The notes beneath the pieces were generated by a model. The model saw only the letters and a list, made by a program, of their open reading frames with translations, searched no databases and was not told where the DNA came from. The translations under genes and the position numbers were made by a program. A DNA stretch of 64,000 nt, from positions 9,219,160-9,283,159 of the forward strand of contig JAULJL010000021.1 in the NCBI GenBank assembly GCA_030761205.1, written 5' to 3'. The stretch is from Fremontodendron californicum. Lineage: Eukaryota > Streptophyta > Magnoliopsida > Malvales > Malvaceae. Below are positions 42,309 through 55,596 of the stretch, one piece after another (within the stretch, counting starts at the first letter, position 1; each line of letters starts with the position of its first letter).

Positions 42309-45300
42309 GGTTCTTTTTGGGGTTTTGAAGATCTGGGTATCTTTATTTTGAGGAAAAAAGTTGGTTTTGAAAAAGGAATGAAATTGGAATTATATGAAGG
42401 TGGATCTGGCTGGAGTTTGGGGAATTATGGGTTATTTTGGAGGAAAAAAGGATGATTTGATGGAATTAGCTTCCATGGATCTGATTCAAGTTTCTCATTA
42501 GAAAATCAAGGAATCCCAAAGACAAGAAAATTTTGAATTTAAAAAAAGACACAAAAAATTTCGGGTTTTGAGGAAGACTCAAAGGAAAAGAATGTGGCTG
42601 CCACTCTGCAAATTTCTCAGAGAGAAGAAGAAGAAGAGAGACAAAAGGATTTAATGCAGAGGAGGTAAACGCGTTTGTGTGTTTTTTTTTTTTTTTTATG
42701 TTATTTATTTGGTTTTTGATGCAGGAGTTATTAATTAATTAATTTTGATTAATTATTGAGGTTTGAGGTTTATTTTATTTTAGTATTTTTAATTTTTAAT
42801 TTAAAGTAATTGTTTTATTTGTTTTGGGTTTGCTTGAAAGGTCAATGTTAATGGTGGGAAATGTATGGTATAAGAAGGAAACTTTGACTTGTAATTTTGA
42901 GAAAATTTTAAAAGTTTTTTTTTTTTAAAGTGATAATATTAATGTGATTTTCTATGGAAAGATCTGTGGTTATGTTTCATCAAAATTCTCAAACTCTGAA
43001 CTAATTTCATGGTTTTGTATAAAATTTGTAAAAAATCAAGATTGCCTAACAAAATTGGTGATGAAGAGAGCATGTAAATTTTTTTTTTTTTTTTTTTCAT
43101 TTTCCTCTTAGTTTAATCATATATATATATAATTTATAATATTAAGAGATACATGTCTACATGTTAAAGATTGCTTACATGGATGCTTAAATGAACATTT
43201 TTTTTTAATGACATCTAAAACAAATAAAAAAATAAAATTTAACATTATCAACTCTATTATTTTTAACAACAAGTGTTAATTTATTTTGGATTATATCTTA
43301 AATGATTTTATTTTTTTATCACAAATCTTGTTTATGAATATGATTGGGTTAAAAAATTAGCCAACTTTTTTTTTGGTGAAAATGTTATCTTAAGTTCTTA
43401 ACAAATACTTTATAAAATTATCATATTAAGAATTTAGGATTATCATCTAAAAATAATATATCTATAAAAACTCATATAAAATTATATAAAAGTCCAATCT
43501 CCATCAATAATTTTTTAATTACATACAGAGTTTTTTTTTTTTTGCTTTCTTTTGTAAATTTTAACAAAAATTTATATTGAATTAACAGATCGTTCATAAA
43601 AAATTATTGATAATGAAAATCGAATTTAATCTTTATAAACGAAATATTTGATTCTTATCAATTCAACCAATTTGTTGATGTATATATTTTTATTTAACAA
43701 AACATTACAAAACGTGGTTGGAGAGTTGGGAAACCATGATTCCTTTGCTTTCCATTCTTCATTTTGAAATTCATTTGACCAACAAAATTTTGGTGAGTAT
43801 ACCTAAAGATATAATTTGAGATTATAATGTTTTAAACAAACATCTTTACCTAATAAACCAAAGGTTATATAACACATTTAATGTTAATTAATTATCATAT
43901 TAAATGATTAAATATTTAAAACATAATAATATAAAAACTGTTGTTAGAACAACCCTTAATTTTTATTTTCTGATCAGACAAAAATTTCTTGACTATACTT
44001 CTGTTCTTGTATTATTTCCCCAATATTATTAAGTTCTCCACCTGCATAAATTGTATCAACAAATATATATAATGTACCAAAATTAGACATGCCAAACCGT
44101 GTATTCATGTTATCTTTTCGTATCATAATAATGTTTAAGGGGTTATATATAAATTTTGATCCGTTAATAATTCGTGATATATAGATTTTGACACATTTGT
44201 ATATTCATGTTGTGTTCGTATTATTTTTTCGTGTCGTGTTTTAATTTTTTTCCCGTATTTTGTTCTTATCATATAATCGTATTGTGTTCAAAATTATCAT
44301 ATCTAACCAAAATACTAATAGAATGTTTTAAAATTATTTTTGATAGAGAAAATAAGAAAGAAAGAATAAGTCAAAGTTAGTAGACAAGAAGCTGAAGAAT
44401 AAGACATAATGCAACTCACATTGCCAGCCTAATCTTCTACCATATTTTTTGTCTAATTTGGAAGTTGCTCCCAAGTCATGGTTTATTGTGAATTTTTATT
44501 TAACAAGAAGATATTTTGTTAAGATTTGTAGTAAAACATAATGCAAAATCGGTTAAACTATCATTTATTCGAATATTTATCTCATTTCATTCTAAATTTT
44601 TTGTTCAAATGCTTGTCTTTTCTATTTTTTGTTTTGTTATAATAAAGATGCTTATTATCATTGAATCAAACACTCTGAGTTTCGAGTTTATATCTCTATT
44701 ATTGAACCAAATGTTTTGAGTATACAAGTGCACAAAAAGATGATAAAATAAACTTAAATTTGAAAACCCGTTCGAAAAATTCAAATCATAACCCATTCAA
44801 ACTCGATTTGATTTAACAAGTCAAAGATCCGAACATGAAAAAATCCGAACTTGAAATGACTCAAATCCAAAATAATCTGAAACCAAAAAGATCCAAACTC
44901 GAAAAACTTGCTAAAATAATTATTTCTGTCATAAAATCTAAAAAGTGATATAACTAGTTTAAACTCAAACCTGAAAAGACATAAATTCAAAACACTTAAA
45001 TCCGAAAAGATCTCAATCCAAAATAACCGAATTCAAAATTGATTCAAATCTAAAATAATCAAACCCGTCCATTTGCCACTCCTAAAGTGCACATCCTTTG
45101 ATTAAAATGAAAAGGAAAAAATAAAATAAAATTCTCCTCTCCTTTTTCCTAACAGCGAATAAAACGTGAAGGAAAGAACAGACTTAGACCATTTATCAGA
45201 AGCCATGCCAATTTTCCACGTAGTAGCAAAAAAACAAACATGCTTAGATTATTCCAAAGCTTCCGCCTTAAAGTACCCCAGTTTTGACCTTTTTACGATA

Positions 45301-45472
45301 CAAAATTCGTGTTCCATCGTTCTAAGCCTGTTAGAAACACGTTTTCCTAGCTCTTCCTTGACTCCAGGGTGATCTTCTACAAAACCAAAAGTTCTCGGGC
45401 GACGAAATTAAAAGCTTTCTGCAATCTGATCATCAACGTAACTTCTTCAGCTTTATTAGAGTTATACTCAGA
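42309..45472. other. AT-rich intergenic region
   Basis: The first about 350 bp are the translocator promoter and leader. The rest shows no gene. It contains a family B copy (44084-44305) and, at about 44750-45090, a stretch of degenerate repeats such as AAATCCGAA and TCAAACTCGA. No family A copy is present. Coding-like DNA at about 45160-45400 could not be assigned to any protein in six frames. Confidence 0.5.
44084..44305 (-). mobile_element. Family B hAT-like MITE, complete
   Basis: A 222-bp element with ends TAGACATGCCAAACCG and AAATTATCATATCTA and a perfect 8-bp duplication ACCAAAAT (44076-44083 and 44306-44313). Same length as the complete copy at 57591-57812. Confidence 0.85.
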
Positions 45473-45953
45473 TGATTATCACGTAAATAATCTATAAATA
45501 AATGCGGAATTAAATAACTTACAGGATCGTTCGATGATGAACCCAGTTTTGATTCATTAGTCGGAGACAAAATCACATAATCGAAAATTGTTTATTTGTC
45601 ACAACACTAAATTCTTCGAAATGCAGAGAGATTGAGTATTGCTTTATCCAAAAGAAACTTATTTCTCTTTTAATTCTCTTCAACCGAATGATCACTCCTA
45701 TCACCGAATGAAGCATGGTTTCTTTATAGCCGAATTAAGCATTCATTTTAAAGGAAGATGCTTTTCCTTTTTCTTTCTTATTCTGTTGCTCTCGACCAAA
45801 AATAAAGAAAAATAAATTATTAAAGGAAGTTATTATTCCTTTTCATTTAATTTGGTAACTGCCCATGGCATTTTTTTTCACCCGGGTTATAACTCCCAAT
45901 AAAAGTTATATATATGTTGGAACGGTTACCCATTATGGGTGCCGTTTCCAACA
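45473..45953 (-). repeat. 3' LTR of the Copia element
   Basis: 481 bp, from TGATTATCACGTAAAT to GTGCCGTTTCCAACA on the plus strand, nearly identical in layout to 52286-52774. Confidence 0.93.
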
Positions 45954-46920
45954 TCTCCCACTCACACATAATTGGCACAATACTCTCATAACCAATTTCA
46001 ATAGAGATCGATATCTCTTCTCTCTGCAAAGTTTATACAAGAAAATAGGTCGTGCGACTAGCATACTTCATGACATCGAGAGCTGACTGTTATACAACTG
46101 TTAGGTATATATAGCAGCTCAAAGGTTTAAGTAGAGTAAGTATGCAGCACCCCAGATCCATTTAGTCACATTTCAAGTTTTCCGTGATCTCTATTATATC
46201 AGTGATATAATAAACTTTTGTACTCACAATTGTGTTTACCATTTAAAACACAATTGGTCGACCAGTGAATACAACTGAATGAGACACTAAAATGATCTTC
46301 CCTTTTCCTCCAATCCCTCCATTCCGATTCAACTGCTATCTAGATATATCCCATTAGATCGAATCATACATGACTATTGGCATTCTAAGATAGCTAACAT
46401 TAAACTGAACTTTAAGAAACAGTCAAAAGTCATAATGGTACTAATTAGAGATCCAGTTGATCTCATGGGTCTCACACAATTTAGAAGCAGGATCAATTCT
46501 TCTGTTACCCATATTGATAGAATAATGCACATGTGGTATGAAACACATGTTATGGTATTACTCTCATTTTTCCTTGGAGCGTATGTCTTTATCACAATAT
46601 CAATACCGTATAGGTGATAATTTAGATACACTCAGTATCTAACTTGAGTTCACAACTCTACTTTCTCAATAAATTCAATAACAGGACTTCCACCTGGCAT
46701 ACATAGACAGATAAAGTGAATTATGGGATCATTCACTTTCGGTCATAAACTCATTTCTATATGACCTCATCTTGAACCGTTATCAAGGCGATTCCGTTTT
46801 AAGCTCAAGCTCTCGCAAAACTTTAAAACTAATCTCATCTTTACCTGGCACTAAGCCTTAGAGGTGATTGCCTGTGTGAGAAGGCCAATCATCTGTCCGA
46901 CATACCTTTAATCTCATATA

Positions 46921-46960
46921 TGTACTTAATATATATATACACACACACACACACGTGTGT
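46921..46960. repeat. TA/CA microsatellite
   Basis: AT and AC dinucleotide runs inside the 3' untranslated part of the Copia element. Confidence 0.75.
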
Positions 46961-47069
46961 ATGCTTTCATAAAATAAAGTACTAAACTTTAGTATGCATT
47001 AATCATTGTCAACAATAAACACAAACGGGAAAGAACAAATTGTTCAACTTGAACTACTTAGCAAGTAAA

Positions 47070-47345
47070 TTAAATTCTACACAATCCTAGAGATCTAACA
47101 TGTCCATTGTACACATCTCTAGGAACTGGTTTCGTAAACCGATCTACAATGATCTTATGTGTAGATATGTACTGCATGTTGACTTTCTTATATGCAACCA
47201 TGTCTATCACAAAATTATACTTGGTATCTATGTGTTTGGTCCTTGAATGATATTTGGGATCACCCGTGAATGAGATTGCAGCTTGACTATCGCAATTCAC
47301 CAACACTAAGTTTGATGCATTTTTATCAAATCCTAAATGATTCAA
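47070..47345 (-). pseudogene. Copia RNase H remnant
   Basis: Encodes LVNCDSQAAISFTGDPKYHS, then RTKHIDTKYNFVIDMV, the typical C-terminal Copia RNase H block (usual form CDNQSAI...NPVFHERTKHIDI). The N-terminal half lies upstream in other frames. Confidence 0.85.
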
Positions 47346-47539
47346 GAATCTCTTAAGCTAAACATATTTTTGCACCGCTGCTGAAAATGCCTTAAATTCA
47401 GCTTCCATAGTGGACCATGTTATACAAGTTTATTTCTTACTACTCTAGGAGATCACTCCATTATTAAGTAAAAAAACATATCTAGAAGTAGATTTTCTCT
47501 CATCTAAATCTCCTTCCTAATCGGCGTCCGTTTACCCGA

Positions 47540-48480
47540 TTAGATGCAAATCACATCTTGATAGCATAACGAATAGTCCATAGTGCCTTTTAGATACCTC
47601 AATATCCTTTTAATTGATTTCCAATGAGGTTGACCTGGATTTGATTGATATCCATTTACGAGTCCAACTACGTAACAGATATCCAACCTTATGCACATCA
47701 TAGCATAAATAAGGCATACCTCAGCACTGGAATAAGGAACTTTTGCCATTTGTTCCTTTTCTTATAGAGTCTAAAGACACATTCCTTTATTCAGGCTTTC
47801 ACCTTTTGTAATAGGAGTATCAATTGGCTTACAGTCTTGCATTTTGAATCGTTCAAGAACTTTCTTAATCAACAGCTCTCGTGAAAGAGCAAGAAGATTC
47901 TTAAAACGATCTCGAGTAATTTTTCACTTAAAGAATGTAAGCTACTTCACCCATATCCTTCCTCTTAAAAATTGAGGACAACCAATATTTTACCATAATG
48001 ATATACTCTTTATGATTTTTGGCCAACAATATGTCATCCACATAAAGCGACAAGATCATAAATTTGTTTTTGGTTCTTTTGACATACACACAGTGGTATT
48101 CATTAATCATGACAAAATCATACAAAATGATTGCTTGATCAAATCTAATATACCACTATTTGGAATATTGTTTAAAATCATAAATTGATTTTAATAACTT
48201 GCACACTTTGTGCTCTTGACCTTTGTCAATGAAACCTACTGGTTGTTCCACGTAAATTTCATCTTCCAATTCTCCGTTTAGAAGATAGTTTTTACATCCA
48301 TGATGCAACTCAAAATCTAAACTTGCTACTATGGCTAGAATTAAGCGTATGGAGGTAAACCTTACAACAGGAGAGAAAGTCTTTTCATAATAAATTCTCT
48401 CTTGTTGAGTATACCCCTTAGCTATAGATATTTCTTGCATTTTTCAATAGTCCCATTAGACTTATGCTTAATCTTGAGAA
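47540..48480 (-). pseudogene. Copia reverse transcriptase remnant
   Basis: Pieces in different frames: KGYTQQERIYYEKTFSPVVR and ELEDEIYVEQPVGFIDKGQE (48156-48440), the catalytic LYVDDILLA (48041-48067 region of 47928-48125), and GLVNGYQSNPGQPHWKSIKR (47540-47749). The normal DVKTAFLNGE appears as CKNYLLNGE, so an active-site Asp is lost. Confidence 0.88.
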
Positions 48481-49054
48481 CCCGTTTGTTCCATATTGTT
48501 TTGCGTCCTTTTGGTGGATCAATCAATTCTCAAACATTATTTGATGACTCCATCTCTTCTTCCATTGCCTTCATCCACTTTTATTTTGTATTAGAAGAAA
48601 AAGCTTTTTTAACATTTCTAGGCTCTTCTTCATCTTGTGGGATAATCATGAAAGCTTCTCCCTCTATATCAAAAACAACGTCGAGAAACATTTTCGCGAT
48701 TACTACGCATGACTTGTGATTCTTGTGAAACAAATTCATCATCTTTCATCATGCTTCCACTTGGATGAGATACTATTGGTGCATTATCAGGAATATGCAT
48801 CAGTCGATTTGCAACAATCAAATAGTCAAGATCTTTTATCTCATAAAGAGATATATCCTGATTAATCTCACCCCTACTTAGAAAATCATTTTCCAGAAAG
48901 TGGCATCCTGATATTCAAATTCAGTTACACTCCCACTTGCTTGTTCACCAATGAACACGTATCCCTTTGAATATTCAGAGTATCTTACAAATATACTCTT
49001 TTTTTTGCCTTTTGGACTTAACTTACCATGTTGATAAGCATGCTCATAAACGAG

Positions 49055-49760
49055 TCAACGTAACCCCAAAGTCTTAAAATTACTAAGATCGGGTTTTATA
49101 CTGGACCATAATTCGTAAGGAGTAGATGTAACTGATTTGGAGGGTACTTTATTAAATACATAAACAGTTGTTAACAAGGCATCATCCCAAAAGGTGATAG
49201 GCAAATTTGCCTGGGCCATCATAGACCTAACTATATCCAAAAGAGTTCTACTTCTTCCCTCCACAACACCATTTTATTGTGGAGTCCTCGAAATGGTTAG
49301 CTGCCTATCTATTCATTTTTCATCACATAAATGTCTGAACTAATCAGACAAATACTCACATCCTCGATCCGTTCTTAATGCCTTAACATTTTTTTCTAAT
49401 TGTTTTTCCACAAAAATCACATATTTTCTGAAGCACTCTAAAGCTTCAAATTTGTGGGAAATCAAATAGACAAACTCGTAACGTGTGTAATCATTGATGA
49501 ATGTGATGAAATATACTCCTCCACTTCGTGCCCTTACATTCATGGGCCATAAATATCATAATATATAAGTTGCAATGAAAAATCAGCTCTAGTCTTTTTA
49601 CCAAACAATTTTTTTGCCATTTTTCTCGCTAGACAATTTTCACATGTTGATAGATTAACTTTTTCAATAGGGCCTAGTAATCCCTCTTAGCTAATCTATC
49701 CATCATTTGTTGCCTGATATGGCCTAGTCTAGCATGCCAAATATCTACATCAATATTTGC
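49055..49760 (-). pseudogene. Copia integrase remnant
   Basis: Encodes a zinc-binding-region remnant at 49580-49760, then GGVYFITFINDYTRYEFVYL and LRTDRGCEYLSD (49340-49543), and RTLLDIVRSMMAQANLPITF with PYELWSSIKPDLSN (49055-49264). The frame breaks between pieces. Confidence 0.85.
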
Positions 49761-50227
49761 ATTACTTGAAGAAGTAACTTGGGAAAAATTAGCATTATTG
49801 ATACAACTACATGAAGTGTAGTCAACATTCAAAACAATAAAATCATTCGATCAATATCCAAAACCATAGTAATTTGTTCCAAAAACAAATTAACATGAGT
49901 GCTATAGAAGTTCAAGTTAAATCGTAAGTTAAGAAGAACAATGACAGAAACCAAATTTCGTGAAATATCGGGAGCAAACAACATGTCATGTAGGATAAGA
50001 GATCGACCATCATGCATACACAACTTGCATGTATTGATTCTCTTCACTTCAACTCTTGAGTTGTTTCACACACAATCTACTTTGTCCCTATGAAATCCAA
50101 CAAAAATTCACAAACACATTTCTGTCATGTGCTACATGGTCTGTGGTCCCTGACTTTACAATCCACAAAAGATGAGATTCAATTAATAAAACAGTACTTG
50201 ACACAAATGTCATACTTTTCAAATAAT

Positions 50228-50521
50228 TCATAGCATTCGAAAATGCTTTAAGGGTCTAAACCTTCTTTGGCTCAGTGCATTCACGAGCAAAATGACCTCT
50301 TTTGCCATAGTTAAAGCACTTGACCTTAGACTTGTTCTTCTTTTAATGAGCCATGGCAACCTTTCTTTTGTACCCATGATATGGCTAGCTTTAGAAGCTC
50401 GGAGCTTCTTTGGAACTTGTTCCAGCCATCTAAACATTGACATTAGGCTTAGATCCCTCGATCCGATCTTTCTAAAGCTGCTAATGCCTTGAAGCATCCT
50501 CAAACGTTTTGATGCTTTCAT
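50228..50521 (-). pseudogene. Copia gag zinc-knuckle region, mutated
   Basis: On the minus strand around 50265-50325 the reading is KCFNYGKRGHFARECTEPKK. A Copia knuckle is CFxCGKxGHxxxxC; here the second cysteine is Tyr. Stops surround the motif. Confidence 0.75.
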
Positions 50522-52285
50522 TTTGGGTAAGATGCACTTTCATTCTCCATACTGCTTAGCAACGTAATGCAAGCAGTGGATTTTTTTTCAGGCGTTGTAA
50601 GCCTCTTAGTCCATTCTATGTTGGACAGTATACCCATTTTCAGGCTCATGTAAGAGATTACTTAGAACTTCCAGAACCTCTTGTTCTTCTAGCACATATT
50701 GGATTTTTCATACTCCAGATCTCATAATTATCCCCATTGAGCTTCTCACCTTTATTAAGCTCAACTATAATATTTCGGAAGCAGTTGTCATTTCATAGGA
50801 TATTCTATAATGAGACATACATGCACAAATTAATGCCTAGCATACACACATTTATTTTGTCACAATCCGAAAAAAAAAATGACAACCATCCATATAGTAT
50901 GGAACCAAAAGCTCACTAAGTTTCACAATCAAATTCCATAACAATATTTTTAGTCACCACTAATTTATTTCATTGTGCAAAATTTCTATTCTAAGATAAC
51001 AAATATCTCAGAACTCCCACTAGATGCAAAATTACTCATAATTTTGCGAATTTATCACAGATAAATAAAAATAAAATTTTCATATTTTCATAAAATATAA
51101 AATATAAAAAAATTAATAAATTATCCCTAATTAAAGGTTCTATAACACAATTAATCGATAATCTATGACTTTTCTGGTGACTAGAATGGAATCTGAAAAT
51201 TCCTACGGTAGCTTAAAATTCAAGTTATCCATCCATGGATTTACCACAACATTGCGTTTTTCATTGCGAAGATTAAGGCCGATTAAGAAGGTCGCAGTCC
51301 TTTTTGCCCCCGTCTTCACATACTATTTCACAAAAGTTTTAATCAAGGTTTCATAATCCTCGATGTGGCTAATCTCCGTCTTAGACATTCAAAGATCGTT
51401 AAGAAGATCTGTTTGTCTCGGAGTAAGAAGTGTGTTTTTGTAACACCATATATTTGTTACTATCACTTCTTATTAGCATTCTACCACTTCAAATCAACTA
51501 TTGGATTTTCTCATTAATAGTAATGATGTGTTTGATAACATCATTATCTGGATCCATTCGGTAGTTATCTAGTTCTCGTAGCTACCTATCTACTTCTAGA
51601 AATTGTGCCATGATCCTCATGACCATTAGAGTCGGACAATTTTCAATATTGTCTTCTGTAACAAATACAAAATATATATATATATATATATATGTTTCAT
51701 AGAACATATTTATAACACAAAATTCATAATGATTAAAAAAAATTAATCAATCTTGTGTTATCAGAACTCCTGTAATTTGAATAAAATATTTGAGATCAAA
51801 CAAACTAGGTTAAATTTGATCTTTGACTTTTTAGAAATAGTTTGTTTTAAAAATTACCTTGGGCATCCGAATGCCCTCGAGAGGTATCCAAATACCTTAT
51901 CAAAAACACTGTAGTTTTGAAATTTTCATTTGGACATTCGAATTTCTTAACAAAAATTTGTAATTTAAAAAAAAAAAATAATTCATAAGGCATTCAAATC
52001 CTTTTTTTTTTAAATTAAAAAAAAAACTACATTTTTCGATCCTAGTTTTCATAAGAAATACAATTATTAAAATCAAACCTAAGATCCAATAAATCCAAAA
52101 ATAATATATTACGCAAGTTTCATGGTCTTATACACGTTTGTATAATGATCCATGGAATCCAGACATATTTCGGTGGATTTAAGCATTGCACCAGAAAAAT
52201 CAATTTTTCGGTTTAAGACATGTTCATGTTTTGTTCTTAAACAAACATACCAGAAATCAAAACCTACAGGCTCTGATACCAATAA

Positions 52286-52774
52286 TGATTATCACGTAAA
52301 TGATCTATAAGCAAATGCGAAATTAAATAACTTACAGGATTGTTCGATGATGAACCCGGTCTTGATTCACTGGTTGGAGACAAAATCACATAATCGAAAA
52401 TTGTCTATTTGCCACAACACTAAATTCTTCGAGAATGCAGAGAGATTGAGTAGTGCTTTATCAAAGAGAAACTTATTTCTCTTTTAATTCTCTTCAGCCG
52501 AATGATCACTTCTATCACCGAATGAAGCATGGTTTTTTTATAGCCGAATTAAGCATTCATTTTAAAAGGAATATACTTTTCCTTTTTTCTTTCTTATTCT
52601 GTTGCTCTCGACCAAAAATAAAGAAAAACCAATTATTAAAGGAAGTTATTCTTCCTTTTCATTTAATCTGGTAACTGCCCATGGCAGTTTTTTTTTTCAC
52701 CCGTTTTATAACTCTCAATATAAGTTATATATATATGTTGGAACGGTTGCCCATTATGGGTGCCGTTTCCAACA
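52286..52774 (-). repeat. 5' LTR of the Copia element
   Basis: 489 bp, TGATTATCACGTAAATG to GTGCCGTTTCCAACA on the plus strand. The primer-binding site lies just left of it. Confidence 0.93.
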
Positions 52775-53735
52775 AACTCACCATTTTTACAAGCACAACT
52801 CATATTTCAGGTTTAACCACAAAAAAGAAAAGAACTAGGAAGCCAGAGGCTCAACGGTCTTTTACCTGTAAAGACAGAAGATGTCAGAGCAAATCGGAGT
52901 TTGGTCTATGGACGTGCTCCAATACTTAAGTCCGTAAATATTTCGAAAAGTATTGAGGACACAGAAGGAATTAAGATAGTAGAAAGTTTCAATATTTTCT
53001 TTTACCTATACTGAGTGTTAAGTGTTTGTGAGTTTGATAAGTGTAAATAAGTATTTCCGCTTTTGAAGACTATTGGATAATGATACTTCTGTCAAATATT
53101 TTACATGTAAATGATCTAATTTGGCAAAACGAAAGGATGTCCAACAAGATTAACCATACAATTTAAGTACAGATTGAGCAATACCGTTATTTGTAATTTG
53201 TTGTAAAGCAAGAGTTAGAGGCAAGTTTGTCCTCACTGTTATACAAATGAAATATATACTCATTTTGTTCCAACAAATAGGATTTTACAATTTAAAATTT
53301 CATCATAAATTCATATTATTTATTTTCTTTTTCCTTTTAAGAAAAAAAAAATTAGGTTGCATTTGGGAACTTGGATTTTAAAAGATGGATTTGGATTTCA
53401 AAAATAGTGTACATTGTGTAATAAAATACATGTAAATGTAACATTGATGATTATTTTTCAAATCTATGGATTTGTTGGATACCTATTTAGTGGTGAATTT
53501 GAAATACCAATAGCTATTTGCGAATTTGAAATTCATGTTTTTATACATTTCAAATATATAATCATATTGAATCTTAACTAATTTATACATAATGTATGCA
53601 TTTCATTTTCACAATTTATATAGAAAATGAAATCCAAACTCAAATTTTCAAATTCATGTTTCCAAACATAGCATTAATGTATTCTATATTAAGATTTTAA
53701 TTTTTTAATATACAAATGTGTTAAATTATATATAT
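52775..53735. other. Intergenic region right of the Copia element
   Basis: No gene seen. AT-rich DNA with a palindromic-looking stretch around 53380-53660 (GGATTTGGATTTCAAAA and AAATTTTCAAATTCATG arms). Confidence 0.45.
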
Positions 53736-53739
53736 ATAT

Positions 53740-54587
53740 ATAACACGAATGTTAACGTGTTAAAATTTATATAATGCAGATGATAGATCTTGCCCACAAA
53801 TTCATAGAGCAGCGAGGAGGAAGATGAGTTTGGAAATTACCAGGCTACAAAACTGCCCAAGTCTGGAATGAAATGAGGCAAAAACATGAAAAGGTTGCAT
53901 GGCATAGGTTGGTATGGTGTCATCTCCTCATCCCAACACATTCATTCATCTCTTGGTTGGTTGTACTTGACAGATTACCCACAAAAAAGAGAATGTGCAC
54001 TTGGGGGCGTATGAACTCTACTAACTGTGTTTTTTGCAATGAAGAAGAAGAATCAAGGGACCACTTGTTCTTCAGTTGTGAGTATTCTAAACAGGTATGG
54101 GAAAAAGTGCTTGTAGCTTGTGCAATCACCAGAGCAGTGGGATCCCGGCCGGATGAAATGAGGCATCTTAAGGGGAAAACAGTGCCAACCATCATCCTGA
54201 GACTTGCTTGGAATGCGAGTATATACCAACTATGGCAAGAGAGGAATAGAAGACTTCATGGTGCGAAAAGCAAGACTGAACAGGAGCTCTACAACTCAAT
54301 TGTTAATACTGTTCGAGATAGAATAAGGGGTCTAAACACTAAGGAAAGTAAAAATGTAAATAATATACTGAGGGATACATGGGGTATAGGTTAATCTGTA
54401 TAGTTAATTCATTGTTACTGATGTGTGCAGATTGTACAAAACAGTAGCAGAGACTTTTTTTTTTAATAATAAAATAACTTATAAAAAAAACAAAATTTAT
54501 ATAATACATTAAAACAGACATGATACAAAAAAATAATAATACGAATACGATATAAATATACTAATACACGAATTGCTAGATCTAAAC
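53740..54587 (+). mobile_element. Family B MITE copy split by a LINE fragment
   Basis: The left part ends AAAATTTATATAATGCA; the right part resumes at the same motif and ends TACACGAATTGCTAGATCTAA. Together they make a normal family B layout around the LINE insertion. Confidence 0.65.
53779..54491 (+). mobile_element. 5'-truncated LINE (L1-like) retrotransposon
   Basis: Encodes the zinc-binding C-terminal region of a plant LINE reverse transcriptase (zf-RVT type). At 53873-54394 the protein reads HSFISWLVVLDRLPTKKRM, CVFCNEEEESRDHLFFSCEY, then VWEKVL and WQERNRRLHG. The 3' end has an A-rich tail. It is flanked by a 17-bp duplication AAAATTTATATAATGCA/AAAATTTATATAATACA (53762-53778, 54492-54508), as expected for target-primed insertion. 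Confidence 0.92.
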
Positions 54588-54791
54588 CTGTGTATTTAAA
54601 AAAAAAAATAAGAATTCATTTAGATAAAAGAAATGTTTTTTTTTAAAAGAAAACTTAACCATTACCAACCAATATAATGTTGGACCTAGTTTTTTACCCA
54701 AATATATATATTTGGGCCTGGATCTCAAAACTACCTACCTTCGTAGACTCATAGTCTTGTAGTACCCGAGCCGACCCATTTCCACACCCGG

Positions 54792-54796
<5 letters not shown>

Positions 54797-54825
<29 letters not shown>
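54797..54825. repeat. (TA)n microsatellite
   Basis: TA run followed by a long T run, just upstream of the Yos1-like gene. Confidence 0.85.
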
Positions 54826-54830
<5 letters not shown>

Positions 54831-54869
54831 CTTTTTTTTTTTTTTTTTTTTTAAATATCAAATCTATTT

Positions 54870-54940
54870 ATTTACAGTTGCAAATGAGAAAGAGTTCTCT
54901 CTCTCAATCGGCAACGACCAAATCTTCACCTCTTTTGCTG
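54870..54940 (+). other. Probable 5' untranslated exon of the Yos1-like gene
   Basis: CT-rich leader (AGAGTTCTCTCTCTC) ending TTGCTG|GTAACG. The matching acceptor ATGCAG lies at 55587-55592, five bases before the start codon at 55597. Inference from splice-like sites. Confidence 0.45.
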
Positions 54941-55596
54941 GTAACGCTTAACTATCGTTCATTTATTTTCAGTTACTCTTTCCCTTTAATCAGTTTGATT
55001 CTTGAGCCTTTTTGTTGTCTAATGTTTGAAGATGGTTTTTTTTTTCTTCTGATTCATGCATGATATTTTGATTTTTGTTTTTTATAAATTTCATAGATTT
55101 TGAATTGTTTTATATTGTTTATTTTTCTATATTTAGCTAAAAACCCAAGGCTCAGTGAACTTAAAATCCAATAAAACATTGGTTTTTCAAATGGGTTTTG
55201 AATGAATTTTTAACTCCAAATTGGAATTCCTTTGATCTGTTTCTCTGAGTTTACCCTCTTTTCCATAGCTTGTATATCTAATATAGGGTTTTTTTAAATT
55301 CTCTTATTGTTATTATAAAAATGAAAATAAACCCCAACTTTTATTGATCTTAAGTTTGCAACTTTGCATTCACAATTTTATTGTAGCTGAAACTGAAAAT
55401 GCTGTAATGGGTTTTTGCTTATCCTGCTGTGAATGTGTTTAAAGAATCTTTTTTGTTATTTCTGTTTTGTTCATCGAATTCATGATTAACAGATTTTGCG
55501 TAGTCTTCTTAGCTTGGCTTGTATATGGATTTATTATGGAATGTTTCGAAGTTGAGTTGTTTGAAGATTGATAGAATTCCTTTGTTATGCAGAAAA

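Larger units (their letters stand above)
45473..52774 (-). mobile_element. Copia LTR retrotransposon, degenerate
   Basis: A 7.3-kb element read on the minus strand. The 5' LTR is at 52286-52774 and the 3' LTR at 45473-45953, both TG...CA. The primer-binding site TGGTATCAGAGC, complementary to initiator tRNA-Met, lies 5 bp inside the 5' LTR (about 52268-52280). A purine-rich tract GTGTGAGTGGGAGA adjoins the 3' LTR. Domain order is gag zinc knuckle, integrase, reverse transcriptase, RNase H, which is the Copia order. Every domain is broken by stops and frameshifts. The LTRs differ at about 7 percent of positions by eye. ACTCA occurs beside both ends, offset by one or two bases, and is probably the target duplication. 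Confidence 0.93.

Noticed and set aside
45166..45372. 68-residue ORF left of the Copia 3' LTR
   Set aside because: No splice context or recognisable domain; kept as unassigned intergenic sequence.
46435..46631. Possible env-like or extra ORF between RNase H and the 3' LTR of the Copia element
   Set aside because: Short frames on both strands, no recognisable motif, and broken context.
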